Notes: generated by a model from the sequence alone, not told the origin. Shown: positions 10,109 through 21,451, numbered from the stretch's first letter. The stretch: 64,000 nt of DNA from Pneumocystis sp. 'macacae' (GCA_018127085.1 CM030733.1:1-64000); one strand, 5' to 3'. Program-made: numbers and translations.

Positions 10109-10269
10109 CTCCCCCGCCGAATTCTGCCCAACAAAACCAATGCAGTAGTGGTTGGGCTATGCATCTCACTTTAGCTAAAGTATGTGTTAGATCCATTATT
10201 ATCACACGCAAAGACAATCTTATTGCTTTCATTTTAAAGAGATTTTACATAAAACTAAGGAATATTCAG

Positions 10270-10340
10270 CGTGCCTCTTATCTTTCGTTATCTGTCACGT
10301 GATATTTCCAAAATTTATGTGGGGTAATGCGGGGTAAACG
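10270..10340. other. Conserved msg spacer block, copy B (TCACGTGA plus GGGGTAA pair)
   Basis: Same element order as at 6866-6939: GTGCCTCTTATCTTTCG, TCACGTGA at 10295-10302, CCAAAATTTATG, then GTGGGGTAATGCGGGGTAAACG at about 10319-10340. It lies between the CRJE of copy 2 and the 3' end of copy 3. Confidence 0.75.
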
Positions 10341-10406
10341 CGAGAGTAAAATTGCGGCAGATCTGCATAAAATACTGATCAAACGGGGACACGGAAGAAC
10401 TATGTA

Positions 10407-10487
10407 AGGATATGTTTTTTCAAATGCACTTCATGTTAATCATTCCCTTAAATATACATGCCATTCCCAAACCATGTTCATTCACTC
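10407..10487. other. Conserved 3' flank of msg copy 3
   Basis: Near-identical counterpart of 7026-7108, immediately beyond the stop codon of msg copy 3. Probable 3' UTR and recombination homology. Confidence 0.75.
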
Positions 10488-13400
10488 TTAAATCATAACT
10501 GAAATAATCATTCCCAACAACAAACCCCTGACCACACTCCATCCCGTCATCTTCAACCCTCCGCTTGGTGTTACATCTCCCGCCTCATCCCCTGTCGTAC
10601 ATTTTGTAGGCTTGCACCGTCTTGTCGATGTCAGTGTCACCGTCGATGTAATAGTAGATGTAGATGTAGACGTGCTCGTGTGTGTCGACGTTTTCGTGAC
10701 CCACGTGTCCGTCGTTTTAATTGACTTGCATTCTTCCACGGTCTCCCCTCCTGGTCCGACTGTCTTTGTTGTCGTCGTTGTGACGTTCTGTGTCACTATT
10801 TCCTGCGATCTTATTTCTAGCAGTTTCAGATCGCGACATGTCTTTTCAATCTCCTTGCACACATCTTTTATGTTATCGCAATCATCCTTAATCCCGCAAT
10901 CCGAGTTTAGCCGGGTGCATCGCTCCTTCAATTCTACATATCTTGCCAACACATCTGCTGCCAAATCCAATGCTCTCGCCTCTAGTTCTGTGACCGGCAC
11001 ATCTTTAGCCCCTCTCCGCACTATCTTTACATGCTTCATGGTATCTTTAGCCCTGCTTGCCGCAGCGTCCTTTTTGCCTCTATTTTCTGCGTTATTTCCA
11101 CCTGTCTTTGCAACTGATAAAACAAGTTTAGCCTTCTCCATTGCCTTTTCTGCTTCTCTCTTAAGTTCATTGAATGTCTTAGAGTCACTTTTTAAGTCTT
11201 CTTCTTTTTGTTTTAGTTCTGCTGGTAATACTCTGCATTGCTCTCTCACTTCAGCTATTAGTTTCTCACAGAGTTTATTTCTAATTTCCTCAGGTTTTTT
11301 GGCATTGCTTTTAGTGCTATCTTCGCATAAACTATTTATTGACACGTTATTCACCTCTTTCAATACTGTACAATATCTTTTCAATTCAGGATCACATTTA
11401 CTCTTGTCACCCAATTTTCCGCGAAGCTCCACCTTGAGAGCATCTTCCAATGCCTTCCTGGTGTAAAATGGTCCACAGTACTTTTTAAGATTTGCACAAA
11501 GAGTATCTCCTTTCAGAAGATCTGGGCAATTAGACCCATATTTATCGCAATATGGATGCCAAAAAGGACAAACACCTGCCAATGACTCCATTTGCGTATG
11601 ATTGGTTTCAAGGAATTCAATAATATGTGAATCCTTTGTATTCTTCTCAAAGACTTTGCACCTACTTTGCACATCATCTACCATCAGCTTACACGTAGCG
11701 TTCTGGAAGGCACATACGAGAGAAAAGCGCCCGTCTCCCCTCCTAGCCCATAGATTACACTTTTCTTTCAAATACTTCTCGCAACCCGCATAGTCTTTCA
11801 GCGTATCCTTATGTTCACTAAGTAAAAGCGCCTTCAGCAGTTCTGTCGTCCCCAGCCGCTCGCACTGCTGCTCCAGCGTATAGCACGGCCACCTGATTTC
11901 ATTCGAATCCTGCCTCAGTTCTTGACACTTCCTCCCCAGCTCCTTGCAGTCCTTGTCCCCCGGGAAATCGCGCTTCTTGTCTAATTGCTCACGTAGAAAA
12001 ATAGCCCTTGTTTGGATATCAGCTGCAAGAATCCTAACTGCTTTAAGTGGCTCGATACATAGTAAAAACAACTCATCACTTGTTGTCCTAAGGTCCGAAC
12101 ATTCTTCTACAACTTTATCTTGCAGTTTCTTAAACCATTCTTTATTTGAGCCACGAAATAGCCCATACATTCTTCTCTGTAATGCTTCACTTGCTAGCGC
12201 ATCAAGCTCTTTTTTATAGCATGCTGCTTTTATATTTTTGCATTCTTTTTCAAGAGGACCTTGAGATTGATCTTGAATAAAATAGAAACAGTCTGATTGT
12301 AATCGTGTGCATTCTTCTTCAGTAAGAAATGTGAATAATCTGTTCCAGGCGATAATTTCGTTCTTTTTGGTTGAAACAAGATGTTTAGCTTCTATCTTTG
12401 TAGAAAGAACTTTAGTACTTTCTGCTAATTCATCGCGTAATTTTTCGCATTTTTCAGTCCCCTTTTTACTAACAGCACCATCATCATTACATAAATCACC
12501 TAAAACTTCATGTTCTTTTAAATCTTTACACCTATTTTCAAGGACTTTTTTGCATTTTCCGTTTTCATCAACTTGACTTTTAACAGTCAAATCCTGAATT
12601 AACAGTGCTAATAAAGCAGTTGCATCTCTTACTGGCGGCTTTCCAATATGAACACCTTCTTTTGCTGCCCTCTCATAAAGCTCTTCTAGTCCTATGTCTT
12701 CTGCTACTGTAGGTTCTGGTTCAGTTGGATCAAAACCACGTCCTGGTGGTATATAAACAATGCTTTTTCCTTTGCATTCCTCTGCTAAGGCATCACATAC
12801 TGGTAAATATTCATTGCAGTCTTTTGAAGACTCATCGCAATTTTTTATATCTTCTTTGCAGTCTCCTCTGTAAAAGTAGCATTCCTCAAGTAATGGTAAA
12901 CATTTTGCTCGTAATTCGTTCTTTTTCTCAAGCACTCCTTTAATTTTAGCTTCAAGGGTATCACATTTTTCTTTTCTTCCTAATACAAATTTCTGACACC
13001 ATGTTTCCTGGTAAAAACATGACTTCATTAATTCATCACTTTCTTGACTTAACTCCAGGCAAACCTTCTTAAGTTTTGTTTTGCATGTAGTCTCGTTGAC
13101 TAAACTTCCACGAATTGCTCTCAAAAGAACTTCGTTTGCTATTTTTTCACGCTTTTTTTGATAACATAGATTCCTTAGCTTGTTACAATTCTCTGTAAGT
13201 TCTTTTGGACATGCTCCTTCCAAAAACAAGCATTTTTGCTCATCCTTATTGCAGTCATCATTTTTCAATGTTGAAATATCTTCTACTTTTTCTAGTTTTT
13301 CTTTAAGTTCAGTACATTTTTTTTTAACATTAGTTTTTAAATTTTTACATTTCTCATCCGGCTTTCCATCATCACATATTCCCTTTAATCTTGGATCCAC

Positions 13401-13568
13401 TTTCTTTAATCCCTTATCTGCTTCTTTTAGATTATCACAATATCCTTTTAGTTTTTTTTTGCATTCCTCTTCTTCTAGATTTTCTTTTAAAACCAATGCC
13501 AAAATATGCAGTTCATCAATCCCATCATTCTGTGCTGCTTGTGCCCGCCTCTTGACCGCCCGCGCCAC
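10488..13568 (-). CDS. msg: Major surface glycoprotein (Msg), CRJE-type, donor copy 3
   Basis: A 1,026-codon uninterrupted frame starting with the CRJE peptide (ARAVKRR), whose first codon is GTG. The domain plan matches copies 1 and 2: Cys-rich helical Msg repeats, a Pro/Glu/Thr segment after about residue 270, a long charged second half, then a Ser/Thr tract, a CKPTKCTT motif and a hydrophobic tail. It is about 27 residues longer than copy 2, chiefly from an extra Cys-containing insertion around residues 230-260. It is probably silent until recombined. Upstream (13.57-13.7 kb) it lacks the TCACGTGA/GGGGTAA block seen beside copies 1 and 2. Confidence 0.93.
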   Translation of the reverse strand: MARAVKRRAQAAQNDGIDELHILALVLKENLEEEECKKKLKGYCDNLKEADKGLKKVDPRLKGICDDGKPDEKCKNLKTNVKKKCTELKEKLEKVEDISTLKNDDCNKDEQKCLFLEGACPKELTENCNKLRNLCYQKKREKIANEVLLRAIRGSLVNETTCKTKLKKVCLELSQESDELMKSCFYQETWCQKFVLGRKEKCDTLEAKIKGVLEKKNELRAKCLPLLEECYFYRGDCKEDIKNCDESSKDCNEYLPVCDALAEECKGKSIVYIPPGRGFDPTEPEPTVAEDIGLEELYERAAKEGVHIGKPPVRDATALLALLIQDLTVKSQVDENGKCKKVLENRCKDLKEHEVLGDLCNDDGAVSKKGTEKCEKLRDELAESTKVLSTKIEAKHLVSTKKNEIIAWNRLFTFLTEEECTRLQSDCFYFIQDQSQGPLEKECKNIKAACYKKELDALASEALQRRMYGLFRGSNKEWFKKLQDKVVEECSDLRTTSDELFLLCIEPLKAVRILAADIQTRAIFLREQLDKKRDFPGDKDCKELGRKCQELRQDSNEIRWPCYTLEQQCERLGTTELLKALLLSEHKDTLKDYAGCEKYLKEKCNLWARRGDGRFSLVCAFQNATCKLMVDDVQSRCKVFEKNTKDSHIIEFLETNHTQMESLAGVCPFWHPYCDKYGSNCPDLLKGDTLCANLKKYCGPFYTRKALEDALKVELRGKLGDKSKCDPELKRYCTVLKEVNNVSINSLCEDSTKSNAKKPEEIRNKLCEKLIAEVREQCRVLPAELKQKEEDLKSDSKTFNELKREAEKAMEKAKLVLSVAKTGGNNAENRGKKDAAASRAKDTMKHVKIVRRGAKDVPVTELEARALDLAADVLARYVELKERCTRLNSDCGIKDDCDNIKDVCKEIEKTCRDLKLLEIRSQEIVTQNVTTTTTKTVGPGGETVEECKSIKTTDTWVTKTSTHTSTSTSTSTITSTVTLTSTRRCKPTKCTTGDEAGDVTPSGGLKMTGWSVVRGLLLGMIISVMI
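13545..13568 (-). promoter_or_regulatory. CRJE of msg copy 3, GTG in place of ATG
   Basis: 24 bp identical to the element of copy 1 except for the first base. It is the most internal CRJE in the window; no further copy was found to the right. Confidence 0.85.
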
Positions 13569-14108
13569 CGCCCGTGCTGAACTCTAGAATACGTCGCGTG
13601 CTTGGATTCTATTTCATGTGCAGTTCTGTGCCGAGTTTATGAAGCGTACTTTTGCTTAATCATCCCAAGTGTTTTGTGCGTCTTTTGTGAAGTATAAAAC
13701 ATGGTTTAAAAGAATTCTGTTTGCAATAAAAGTATGCATTGAATCTTTGTTCTCAAAAGGTTCTTGAAGCAATCTTAAGTTCTTTTAATATACGTGGTAC
13801 GTTGCTATAAATCCTGAAAACGAGCTGAAAATACGAATCGGTTTGTATTTATGAAGAAACAAGGTTCTTTCAAAATGCAGGTTTTTCTTTTTTCTAAAAG
13901 GTTTGACTTTCTAGTGTATTTTAAAAAAATAAAAATACGTAATAGAAATTATTTTAAGAAAATAAATATTATTTTTAGATAATATTTTTAAAACATCTGC
14001 TTTTTAAATTAAATAGATAACTATATTTCCCATATTCCAATACATGCTAATTTGTCCTGCAAATATTCCTTTGAACCCATTAAATTCCTTTTATGAAATG
14101 ATTAAATG

Positions 14109-14177
14109 ATGCTAATAAATCTCATTCAATAATGCCAATAAATCCTATTTAACAATGCTAATAAATCCCATTTCAAA
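14109..14177. repeat. Three tandem copies of a 23 bp unit
   Basis: ATGCTAATAAATCYCATTYAA-type units start at 14109, 14132 and 14155, with one to four differences between copies. Confidence 0.8.
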
Positions 14178-14410
14178 ATGTTCCAGTATTATATCCTAAA
14201 AATTTAAATACAAAACGTCCCATAAAATCAAATAAAATGCCTAATAGTTGTATTTCTCATGACATTTCATATTAACTATTTTTAAAGGGTATCCTCTTAG
14301 CTTCTGCCTTAATTGTTGGTTACATTTTCAAAAATGTCCTCAGGATGAATGTATATGAATAAATAGAAAACAGATTACGAAAAAGTATAACAAATATAAA
14401 TTAGTTGGAT

Positions 14411-14490
14411 GAAAAATATAGATTGATGCAATTTAAAATGGTGAATTGCTGAAAAATATAGGTTGGTGCAATTTAAAATGGTGTATTGTT
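14411..14490. repeat. Two tandem copies of a 40 bp unit
   Basis: Units at 14411-14450 and 14451-14490 each run from GAAAAATATA through TGCAATTTAAAATGGTG to ATTG, with a few substitutions. They lie about 130 bp beyond the 3' end of the next msg gene. Confidence 0.85.
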
Positions 14491-14617
14491 GAATACAAAT
14501 ACACATGCCATCTCCTAAGCTATACTTATCCTAAATATAGATGCTGTTCCCTAAATTTTGTTCATTCTAAATGTCATTCCAAATGCATATGCTTTTTTCC
14601 AATTTTATTCATTCATT

Positions 14618-17600
14618 CTAAACCACGGCCGAAATAACCATCACAAGTATTATTTCCTTCATCAGACTCCACCCACTCATCCTGATCCCCTCACTCGGTT
14701 TTATATTTCCTGCTTCCTCTTCACCTCTTGTCGTGCACTTCATAGGCTTGCATTGCCTTTGCGATGTCAATGTTACAGTTGATGTTATGATAGATGTCTG
14801 TGTAGATGTGCGAGTATATGTCGAGGTACTTGTAACCCATCTGTCCGTTGTGCGAACCAAGAGACATTGTCCTTCTACTGTTACTGTCTTTTGCGTTCCA
14901 TCTGACTTTGTTTCGATAATAATTGTTTCTGTAATAGTAGCCTCTATAATAGTTTGATTAGTTGCTTCTTTCCCTGAAGACTTAAGTTTTAATGGTTCCA
15001 ATTTATTGCACGCTTCCTCAATTTTCTCGCATGCACCTTTATATTCAGAACAATCATCTTTGAATCCACACTCCAATAATAGATTTTTGCATTCTGCTTC
15101 CACTTCTAGATATACTTTTAACGCTTCAGTTGTTGCATCAAACGCCATAGCTTCCCGATCAGTAATATTTACATTTACATCCTTCTGTTGCAGATATTTA
15201 GGATGATCCTTCTGAAGTGCGTCCGCTCTTAGATCTCTTTTTATGTTTGCATTTGCATTATAAAGTGGAGCCAATGCTGCGTTATTTATATCTGTTTTTT
15301 GTTTATTCAAAGTAAGTTTCGCAGTTTCTAACGCTTTCTCTGCAATACTGCTCAATTCCTTAACAGCCTCTACACTCTTTTCTATTTCTGTTGCCATAGT
15401 ATTTAGTTTCGTGGACAATTCTGTGCATCTTTCTTTTATTCGTTCTGCTAGTTTTTGACATAACTCTGTTCTAGCTGTATCATTTTTAGCACCAGTACTA
15501 TCATTACAAAAATTCTTGAATGCATGATTGTCCGTTTCGGTCCAATCTAAACAGTATTTATCAAGAGCTGATTTGCACTCATTCCCGTCAAGATTTCCTT
15601 GCAATTCATACATAACTTCATTTTCTCTGTTCTGCAATTCGCGATATGATTCACAATTTTCCTTTAATTTCTTGCACTTTCCATCCCCATTATCTTCTAT
15701 AAGTTTCTCACAATTCGACATATACTTATCACAATAGGGTTCCCAGAGGTCACATTCTGGTCCTTTATCTGCATCCATGTTCTTTGTTTTTTCTAACACT
15801 TCCATAAAATCCATATTCTTTCCTAAAGTAGTACATTTAAAGTTAATATCTCTAGTAATCATCTGACATGTAGTGTTTAACTGTATACACGAAAGGGCAA
15901 ACCCCATTCTCTTTCTTTTGGACATGCTATTACATATTTCTGCAACTTCTCTTATGCATATGTTCAAATCGTTTAATTTTTCTACTTGTTTTTTTAACAA
16001 AATATCCTCTAATTCTTTTGCATTCTTTAGATGGTTACATCGTTCTTTCAATGTAAGACAGGGTAAATCATTCATTATTGAATCTTGTCCCAGTACTCCA
16101 CATTCCTCTTCCAGTTTCTTGCAGTCCTCATCACTTGGAAAATCTCTCTTCCAGCCTAAACTGATTCTAAGTTTGCGACTCCGCCTTTCAATATCGCTTT
16201 CAAGTGTACGACAAGTATCCCATGGTCGTAGACAAAAATCCATTAGTATGGGATTCTCGGTATGAAATTCTGTTTTGCATAGTTCCAATATTCCATTCAT
16301 GCATGTTTGAAGAAAATCGGTTTCTGTTAAATTATGCAATTTTCCTCTTAACACATTCTGAAATAGTTGATAACCCCTTCTAAAAAGTCGTGTCTTTAAA
16401 CATGCTGATTCTAGATTATCGCATGCATTACTCATTTTAATATCCATATCATCACAATTTGCCTGTAAATAAAAACACTCTGATTCTAAATCTATACAAA
16501 GTCTTTCATCGAGCTCAGCAGATTGCTCAGACCATCCCAACACTGTGGACTCTTGATTCTCTGCAGTGCTTGAAATTGATAAGCTATGCAGTTTCGATTT
16601 TAAATCCTTGCACCTGAGTTTCAGTTTATCATATATGCTAGTACAGATTTCTTTTTTACTTTGATTCATTCTTTTGGTAACGTTGTCATACAGATCCTTC
16701 AATTGAGGTAAAGAACTACAAAATTCATAACATTTGTTAAGATTAGTTTCACAACTATTTGGACCACCATTTACTAGTAATGACAAAAGATCAATCGTAT
16801 TCTTTATTCCAGGTTTTCCAATTTCATCATCAAATAATTCTTTGTGTTCTATTTCATCCATTAGTGTAATTTCTTTTCCTAGTAGATCAAGTGTTAGATC
16901 AGGCGGTGTGTATTTCCTTTCTTCTCCACATTTTTCTTCTAGGTCTTTGCAAACACTTTGAAAACTATCATTGCAGTTTGGTTTATGAAAGTGACATCTT
17001 TTAAGAAATAAAGTGCACATTTCTTCTAATATTTCAGTTTCATCATTGTTTTCTATAAAATATTTAAGGTTTAGTGCACTCATTTCTAAGTCTTTACACT
17101 TAATTTCTGTAAAGTTTATGAGACTTTTACATCTATTTGAACCCAAACAAAATTCCATTAGTTCATCGCTTTCTCCCATGAATATAAGACATTTTTCATT
17201 AATTACTTTTTCGCAATCTTCTTCTGTTTTCAAATTTCCAGAAAATGCTCTTAAAAGAAATTCTGATACTATATCATTTCGTTCTTTTCGTTGGGATAAA
17301 ATTGTTAAATCATTACATTCCTTTTTAAATCCATTCGAACACATTTTCTCCAATAAAATACATTGACTTTGCATTGTATAATAATCATATGGACCGAATG
17401 AGTTAATAATACTTTTTAATTTTCTTTTAAATTTTTCACATCTTGTATTAATTTTTTCTAAGTTATTACATGTTTCTTTATATTTCATATTTTCACAAAG
17501 ATTTTTCATTTCTGTATGAAGAGCCAGAACCTTATCCAAAAGACCCATATTTTGTAATTTCTTGCAGTATTCTTCCAATTTTGTTTGACATTGATTATTT

Positions 17601-17869
17601 TCAATATTTTCTTTTTCTTTTAAAATTAAAATAAGAACTTCTTCTTTGCTAGATAAAAAATTGTTAATTCTGTGCATTTTGGCGTTACTTAAGAGTTTTC
17701 ATACATTGTTAAAGTTGACGATATACTTGCTAATGCTTGTAATGATGCAGATCTTCTGTGAACATGTTCTAAAAAAATTAAATAGGAGAAAAAGAAAAAA
17801 CAGGATACCAATATTTTTCGAGAAAGCATGTGCTATGCCAAGAAGCCCGGTTAACACAAATGCTTTCAT
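14618..17869 (-). CDS. msg: Msg superfamily glycoprotein with own signal peptide and two 5' introns
   Basis: Proposed exons (minus strand): 17869-17809, 17768-17705 and 17669-14618, total 1,058 residues. Exon 1 encodes MKAFVLTGLLGIAHAF, a signal peptide. Intron 1 (17808-17769, 40 nt) has clear GT...TTTTTTTAG. Intron 2 (17704-17670, 35 nt, GTATG...CACAG) is inferred because the frame otherwise stops; it restores phase exactly. The body has the same Cys-rich Msg domains as the CRJE genes (ERLCIDLESECFYLQ, RDFPSDEDCKKLEEEC) and ends in a Ser/Thr tract, RQCKPMKCTT and a hydrophobic GPI-type tail. There is no CRJE, so it is probably expressed from its own promoter. A separate ATG at 17677, in frame with the body, is the alternative if intron 2 is wrong. 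Confidence 0.85.
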
Positions 17870-19421
17870 TTATAATAGCAATAAGCAATAGCTTTCATAA
17901 AAAATGTTTCATATTTGAGTGAGAATGTAGAAGCGATTCTCGTTAAATATCGGATATACGATAAAATTACTTGATATAGAATAAAAATAAATACTCGATT
18001 TTTTTAGATTTAAATGTTTCAACTTCTCATTGAGTTCCTATTTTTAGGCATGTAAATTTTTATAAATTTTTTAAAATAGAATGAAAGTTTTAAATAATAT
18101 GATTTTATTATTATTATTTAATATTTGATTTTTATTACTTTTTTATTATTATTTCTTATCTTTTACTGTATTTGTACACACATATATTATAATTTATACT
18201 TTTTATTTTTTTAATTTAGCTTTAGTAGATTTTATAAAATCTTTTAGAAATATAGCTAAAATTTTCATTATTTATTTTTTATTCAGAATTATTTCATGCA
18301 TTTAATTATTCATTGTTCATTTTATTTATTTTTTGTATTTGGTTTTGAATTAAAATTCAAATTTAAAGCTATACAGATGATATTGTTTCATATTTTTCTT
18401 AAATATATTGTTTATTTTTTTGCTTTTATAGAATTCAAATTATAAAAATATTAATTTAAATACTAATAATTGTTTTTGAATTTTATTGATTTCTTCATAT
18501 GCTTTAGTTTTAATCTATATTTTTATTTTCATAAATTATTTTACATTTTATATTTTAATCTTTTTAAAGTTAATATTTTAAATATTTTCATAATATAAAA
18601 TATTCTATTTTGTGAATCATCATCTTACATATCTTATATTTTTTTAGAATAAGTATAGATATATCTACAAAGTTTTTCATAAAATTAAAATATATTACAA
18701 TATACATAAAATTAGAAACAAAACATATAATGATTGTTTGATTTTTAAAATATGCTCTGTATTTTTTATGCCTGAATTTCTTTGTGGATAAAAGTAGGGT
18801 AAACGCGGGGTAAATGTAAACATGAAGAAATGGAGAATGGAACATAAAAGGCATGAACAAGAGAGTGATTATGCAAAGAATATAGAATAATTACATAGGA
18901 AGAATGCGTATTTTCATAACATATTTTATATTCATCCAGAAGAAACTATATTTTAAATTTTTATCAAGAAATGCTTTCATTGATTAGAACAAGTTTAAGA
19001 GATTAGTTTCAAATGAACTCCGCTATCCAGAATTTTCTGAATGCAATAATATTCAAAATTTTGTTAGTTTTTATATTTAAAAATAGCTTTTAACTTTAAA
19101 AAGTAGAGTGTAATTCCAGATTATATTTATGATAAAAAGAAACAAGTTTAATAGAAATCCGTTATGAATCAACCCTGTTTTTGGTAATTAAATTTCGACT
19201 TAGTTTTTTCACAAGATAATTGTTTTGTTTTGAATGTTCATATTTTATTGCATTTTTGAAGAATTTGCCTCTTGAGTTGTTAAATTAAAAAGCAACAAAT
19301 AATTCCTTTAGTAACATTACTAAAATCATGCTCCGCTAAAAAGTAAAAAGTAAAACCAAATTGTATTCTATTTAAAGGACATAGCTCATCCTTTCAAGAT
19401 AAAACCTGCTCAAGTTTAGAA
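17870..19421. other. AT-rich spacer with a relic msg spacer motif
   Basis: Extremely AT-rich from 17.9 to 18.75 kb, with no supported gene. About 18795-18815 holds GTAGGGTAAACGCGGGGTAAATG, followed by sequence resembling the spacer beyond 6918 (AATGGA...GGACATAAAGAGCAT...). This suggests an ancestral CRJE-type spacer at this spot. A short open frame on the minus strand (18588-18860) has biased composition and is not supported. Confidence 0.5.
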
Positions 19422-21451
19422 TCAAATTGACTTCATAAGCGTAGGCTTTTTAGGTTTATAGCCATTAAGACATGTTTTTCGTAATGTTGTGCAATTATGA
19501 GTAAGATCTCTAAAAATAGTAGATAAACTATTACATTCTGAAAAATAATATGCACATTCTGTTAAAGTACGATTCCCATCTGTATAGTTGAAGCTCCATA
19601 CTAAGTCTTTGTGTCTCCAGGAAAAATCATAAAGTAATCTTGTAAATAGGTCACTGATGGAAGTGTGGGGGGGGGGGGGGGTACTTGAGGTGGGACGTAA
19701 GCACCATCTAAAAAGTATTTCATTAGTTGCTCCAAATTTGGCACATGCATTTTCAATAGGTTTATTTACGCTAGACCAGCTGGTCGATTCATTTTCAAAA
19801 TTAAAAACATCTAAATCAAGGGATGGTGATTCTTCTTTGAGTTTCTTCCAAAAACTATTCAAGTTGGACCTTTTTGTACCCACTGTATGGCATAAAGCCC
19901 TTAGATTAACGCATATATCTTTAATACCAGAACAAAGACGTCCAAGATAAAAGCATTCTTCTGTCAGCATTATACATTGAGGCGTTGTGATTTTGTTTGC
20001 TGTGCTATTCCATAATACGGCCCAAACACCTTCTGAAGAGTTAAGACTTAATTCTTTGAACGTTGCATTTAAATTAGTACACATTTTATTCACTTTATTA
20101 TCCATATTGTTACATTCATCAGTAAGCCCACTCTCACAATATGTCCTAAGATTAGGAAATACATACATATCAGAAGAATGACGAGATCTAAGAAAGTCTT
20201 TGCATCTCTGTTCTAAACTAGCAGGTGTTCCTCTTAAAGAAGATCCGTATATTAGAAGAGAAGTAAGATATGGATCTTTGTGAGGAAACAAAATGCCATC
20301 TCCCTTTTCTCCAGAAAAATACCAGGTTAAATTAAAATCTTTGAATGTTGATTTACAAGTGCCCAAATCCATCTGTCCCATGAACAGCAGGTCTGGATCA
20401 TTTTTTTCAGAGCATTCTTTTATTACTGTTGAGTTGCAAAAATTTTTTATTGTTTGGTTACGACACTGTGCTAAATAGTAGTAGCAGACACCAAGGAACG
20501 AGCAATTATTTCTCGGTATTTCTTGAGTATAACCTGTTATATCTAGTTTTTCCCCTGAGAAAAATCCTCCAAGATATTTGTCTAAATATCTACAAGTTGT
20601 CTTTTTACCTTCAGCATAATATTGACACGTTTGCGGTGGTAAAAAACAAGAGCTCACCATACTGGGTCCCATAGAGATTAGACAATAACATTCCTTAAGA
20701 AGATTCCGAACACATTTTGGATAATGGCCTTGTTCATCATATACTAGCTCATCATCTATCACCCTCAACAATATTCTATCTTCATAATCTGCATAAAGTC
20801 TTTTATAACAGAGTCCTTTAAATCTGGTACATAAACCTGCAATAGTGTCATGACAAATTCTTTCAAAAACGTTGCACAATGTTTCTAAATTTTCACAATG
20901 TTCAACTTCTGTTCTTGCATTCTTTTCCGCTAGAAATGCATCTTCGCCATAATGAAGATAATATTCAAGTTCAGTTTTTAGACCATTACATTTTTTAAGT
21001 AAGTCATTTCTAATAGAGTGCCCCTCGGTAAATAAACCTTCGCAATATTTATTTCTTTTAGTCTCGTCACATAATTTCTCTAATATATCAGTAAAATTCC
21101 CTTTTTGCAGTTTCGAGATAATTCGACATAAACCTCGTAGAAACGATTTACATTTTTCCTCAGTCGTAATAGACCTCTCTAACACAAGACTGTACATAGA
21201 AGTATCATCACCTAAAACAACTGACCACATAGATGAAGACGGGAAACGTTCTGATAACAAATTAACTAACCCATGATCTACTGATCGACCATAATTTCTA
21301 TTTTCTCTTGACCTAAGTAAATTTAGGCGCCCTTCTGGTTCTAAAAGATAAAAATTAAAAGCAGATAGAAAACAATCCTACCATGAGTACAAATACTCTT
21401 CGAGAAAGCATATAGTATTGCGCTCAAAAGCGCAAAGATAAAGGCTTTCAT
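19422..21451 (-). CDS. Short Msg-related secreted protein with in-frame C15 tract
   Basis: Two exons on the minus strand: 21451-21382 (signal peptide MKAFIFALLSAILYAF) and 21340-19422, joined across a 41 nt intron (GTAGG...TTTTAG). Total about 662 residues. The protein is Cys-rich with Msg-type spacing (CENLETLCNVFERICHD, CIMLTEECFYLGRLCSG) but ends at NGYKPKKPTLMKSI. It lacks the Ser/Thr tract and hydrophobic GPI tail, so it is either secreted or a truncated Msg. A run of 15 C on the coding strand (19667-19681) encodes the PPPP in the last quarter of the protein. Any slip by one or two bases would change the C-terminus. It is probably expressed independently, since it has its own signal peptide and no CRJE. 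Confidence 0.8.
19667..19681. repeat. Mononucleotide G15 (C15 on the coding strand) in a surface-antigen-like gene
   Basis: Fifteen consecutive G on the + strand, read as Thr-Pro-Pro-Pro-Pro-His in the minus-strand gene. Exceptional in an AT-rich genome and a classic slippage substrate. Confidence 0.9.

Larger units (their letters stand above)
13569..14617. other. AT-rich spacer between CRJE-type and intron-type msg genes
   Basis: Mostly AT-rich and non-coding. It contains a 23 bp unit in three tandem copies (14109-14177) and a 40 bp unit in two tandem copies (14411-14490). The first ~250 bp next to msg copy 3 are less AT-rich. No supported gene. Confidence 0.6.

Noticed and set aside
18588..18860. 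90-codon minus-strand frame
   Set aside because: AT-driven composition, overlaps the relic msg spacer motif, no recognisable domain.
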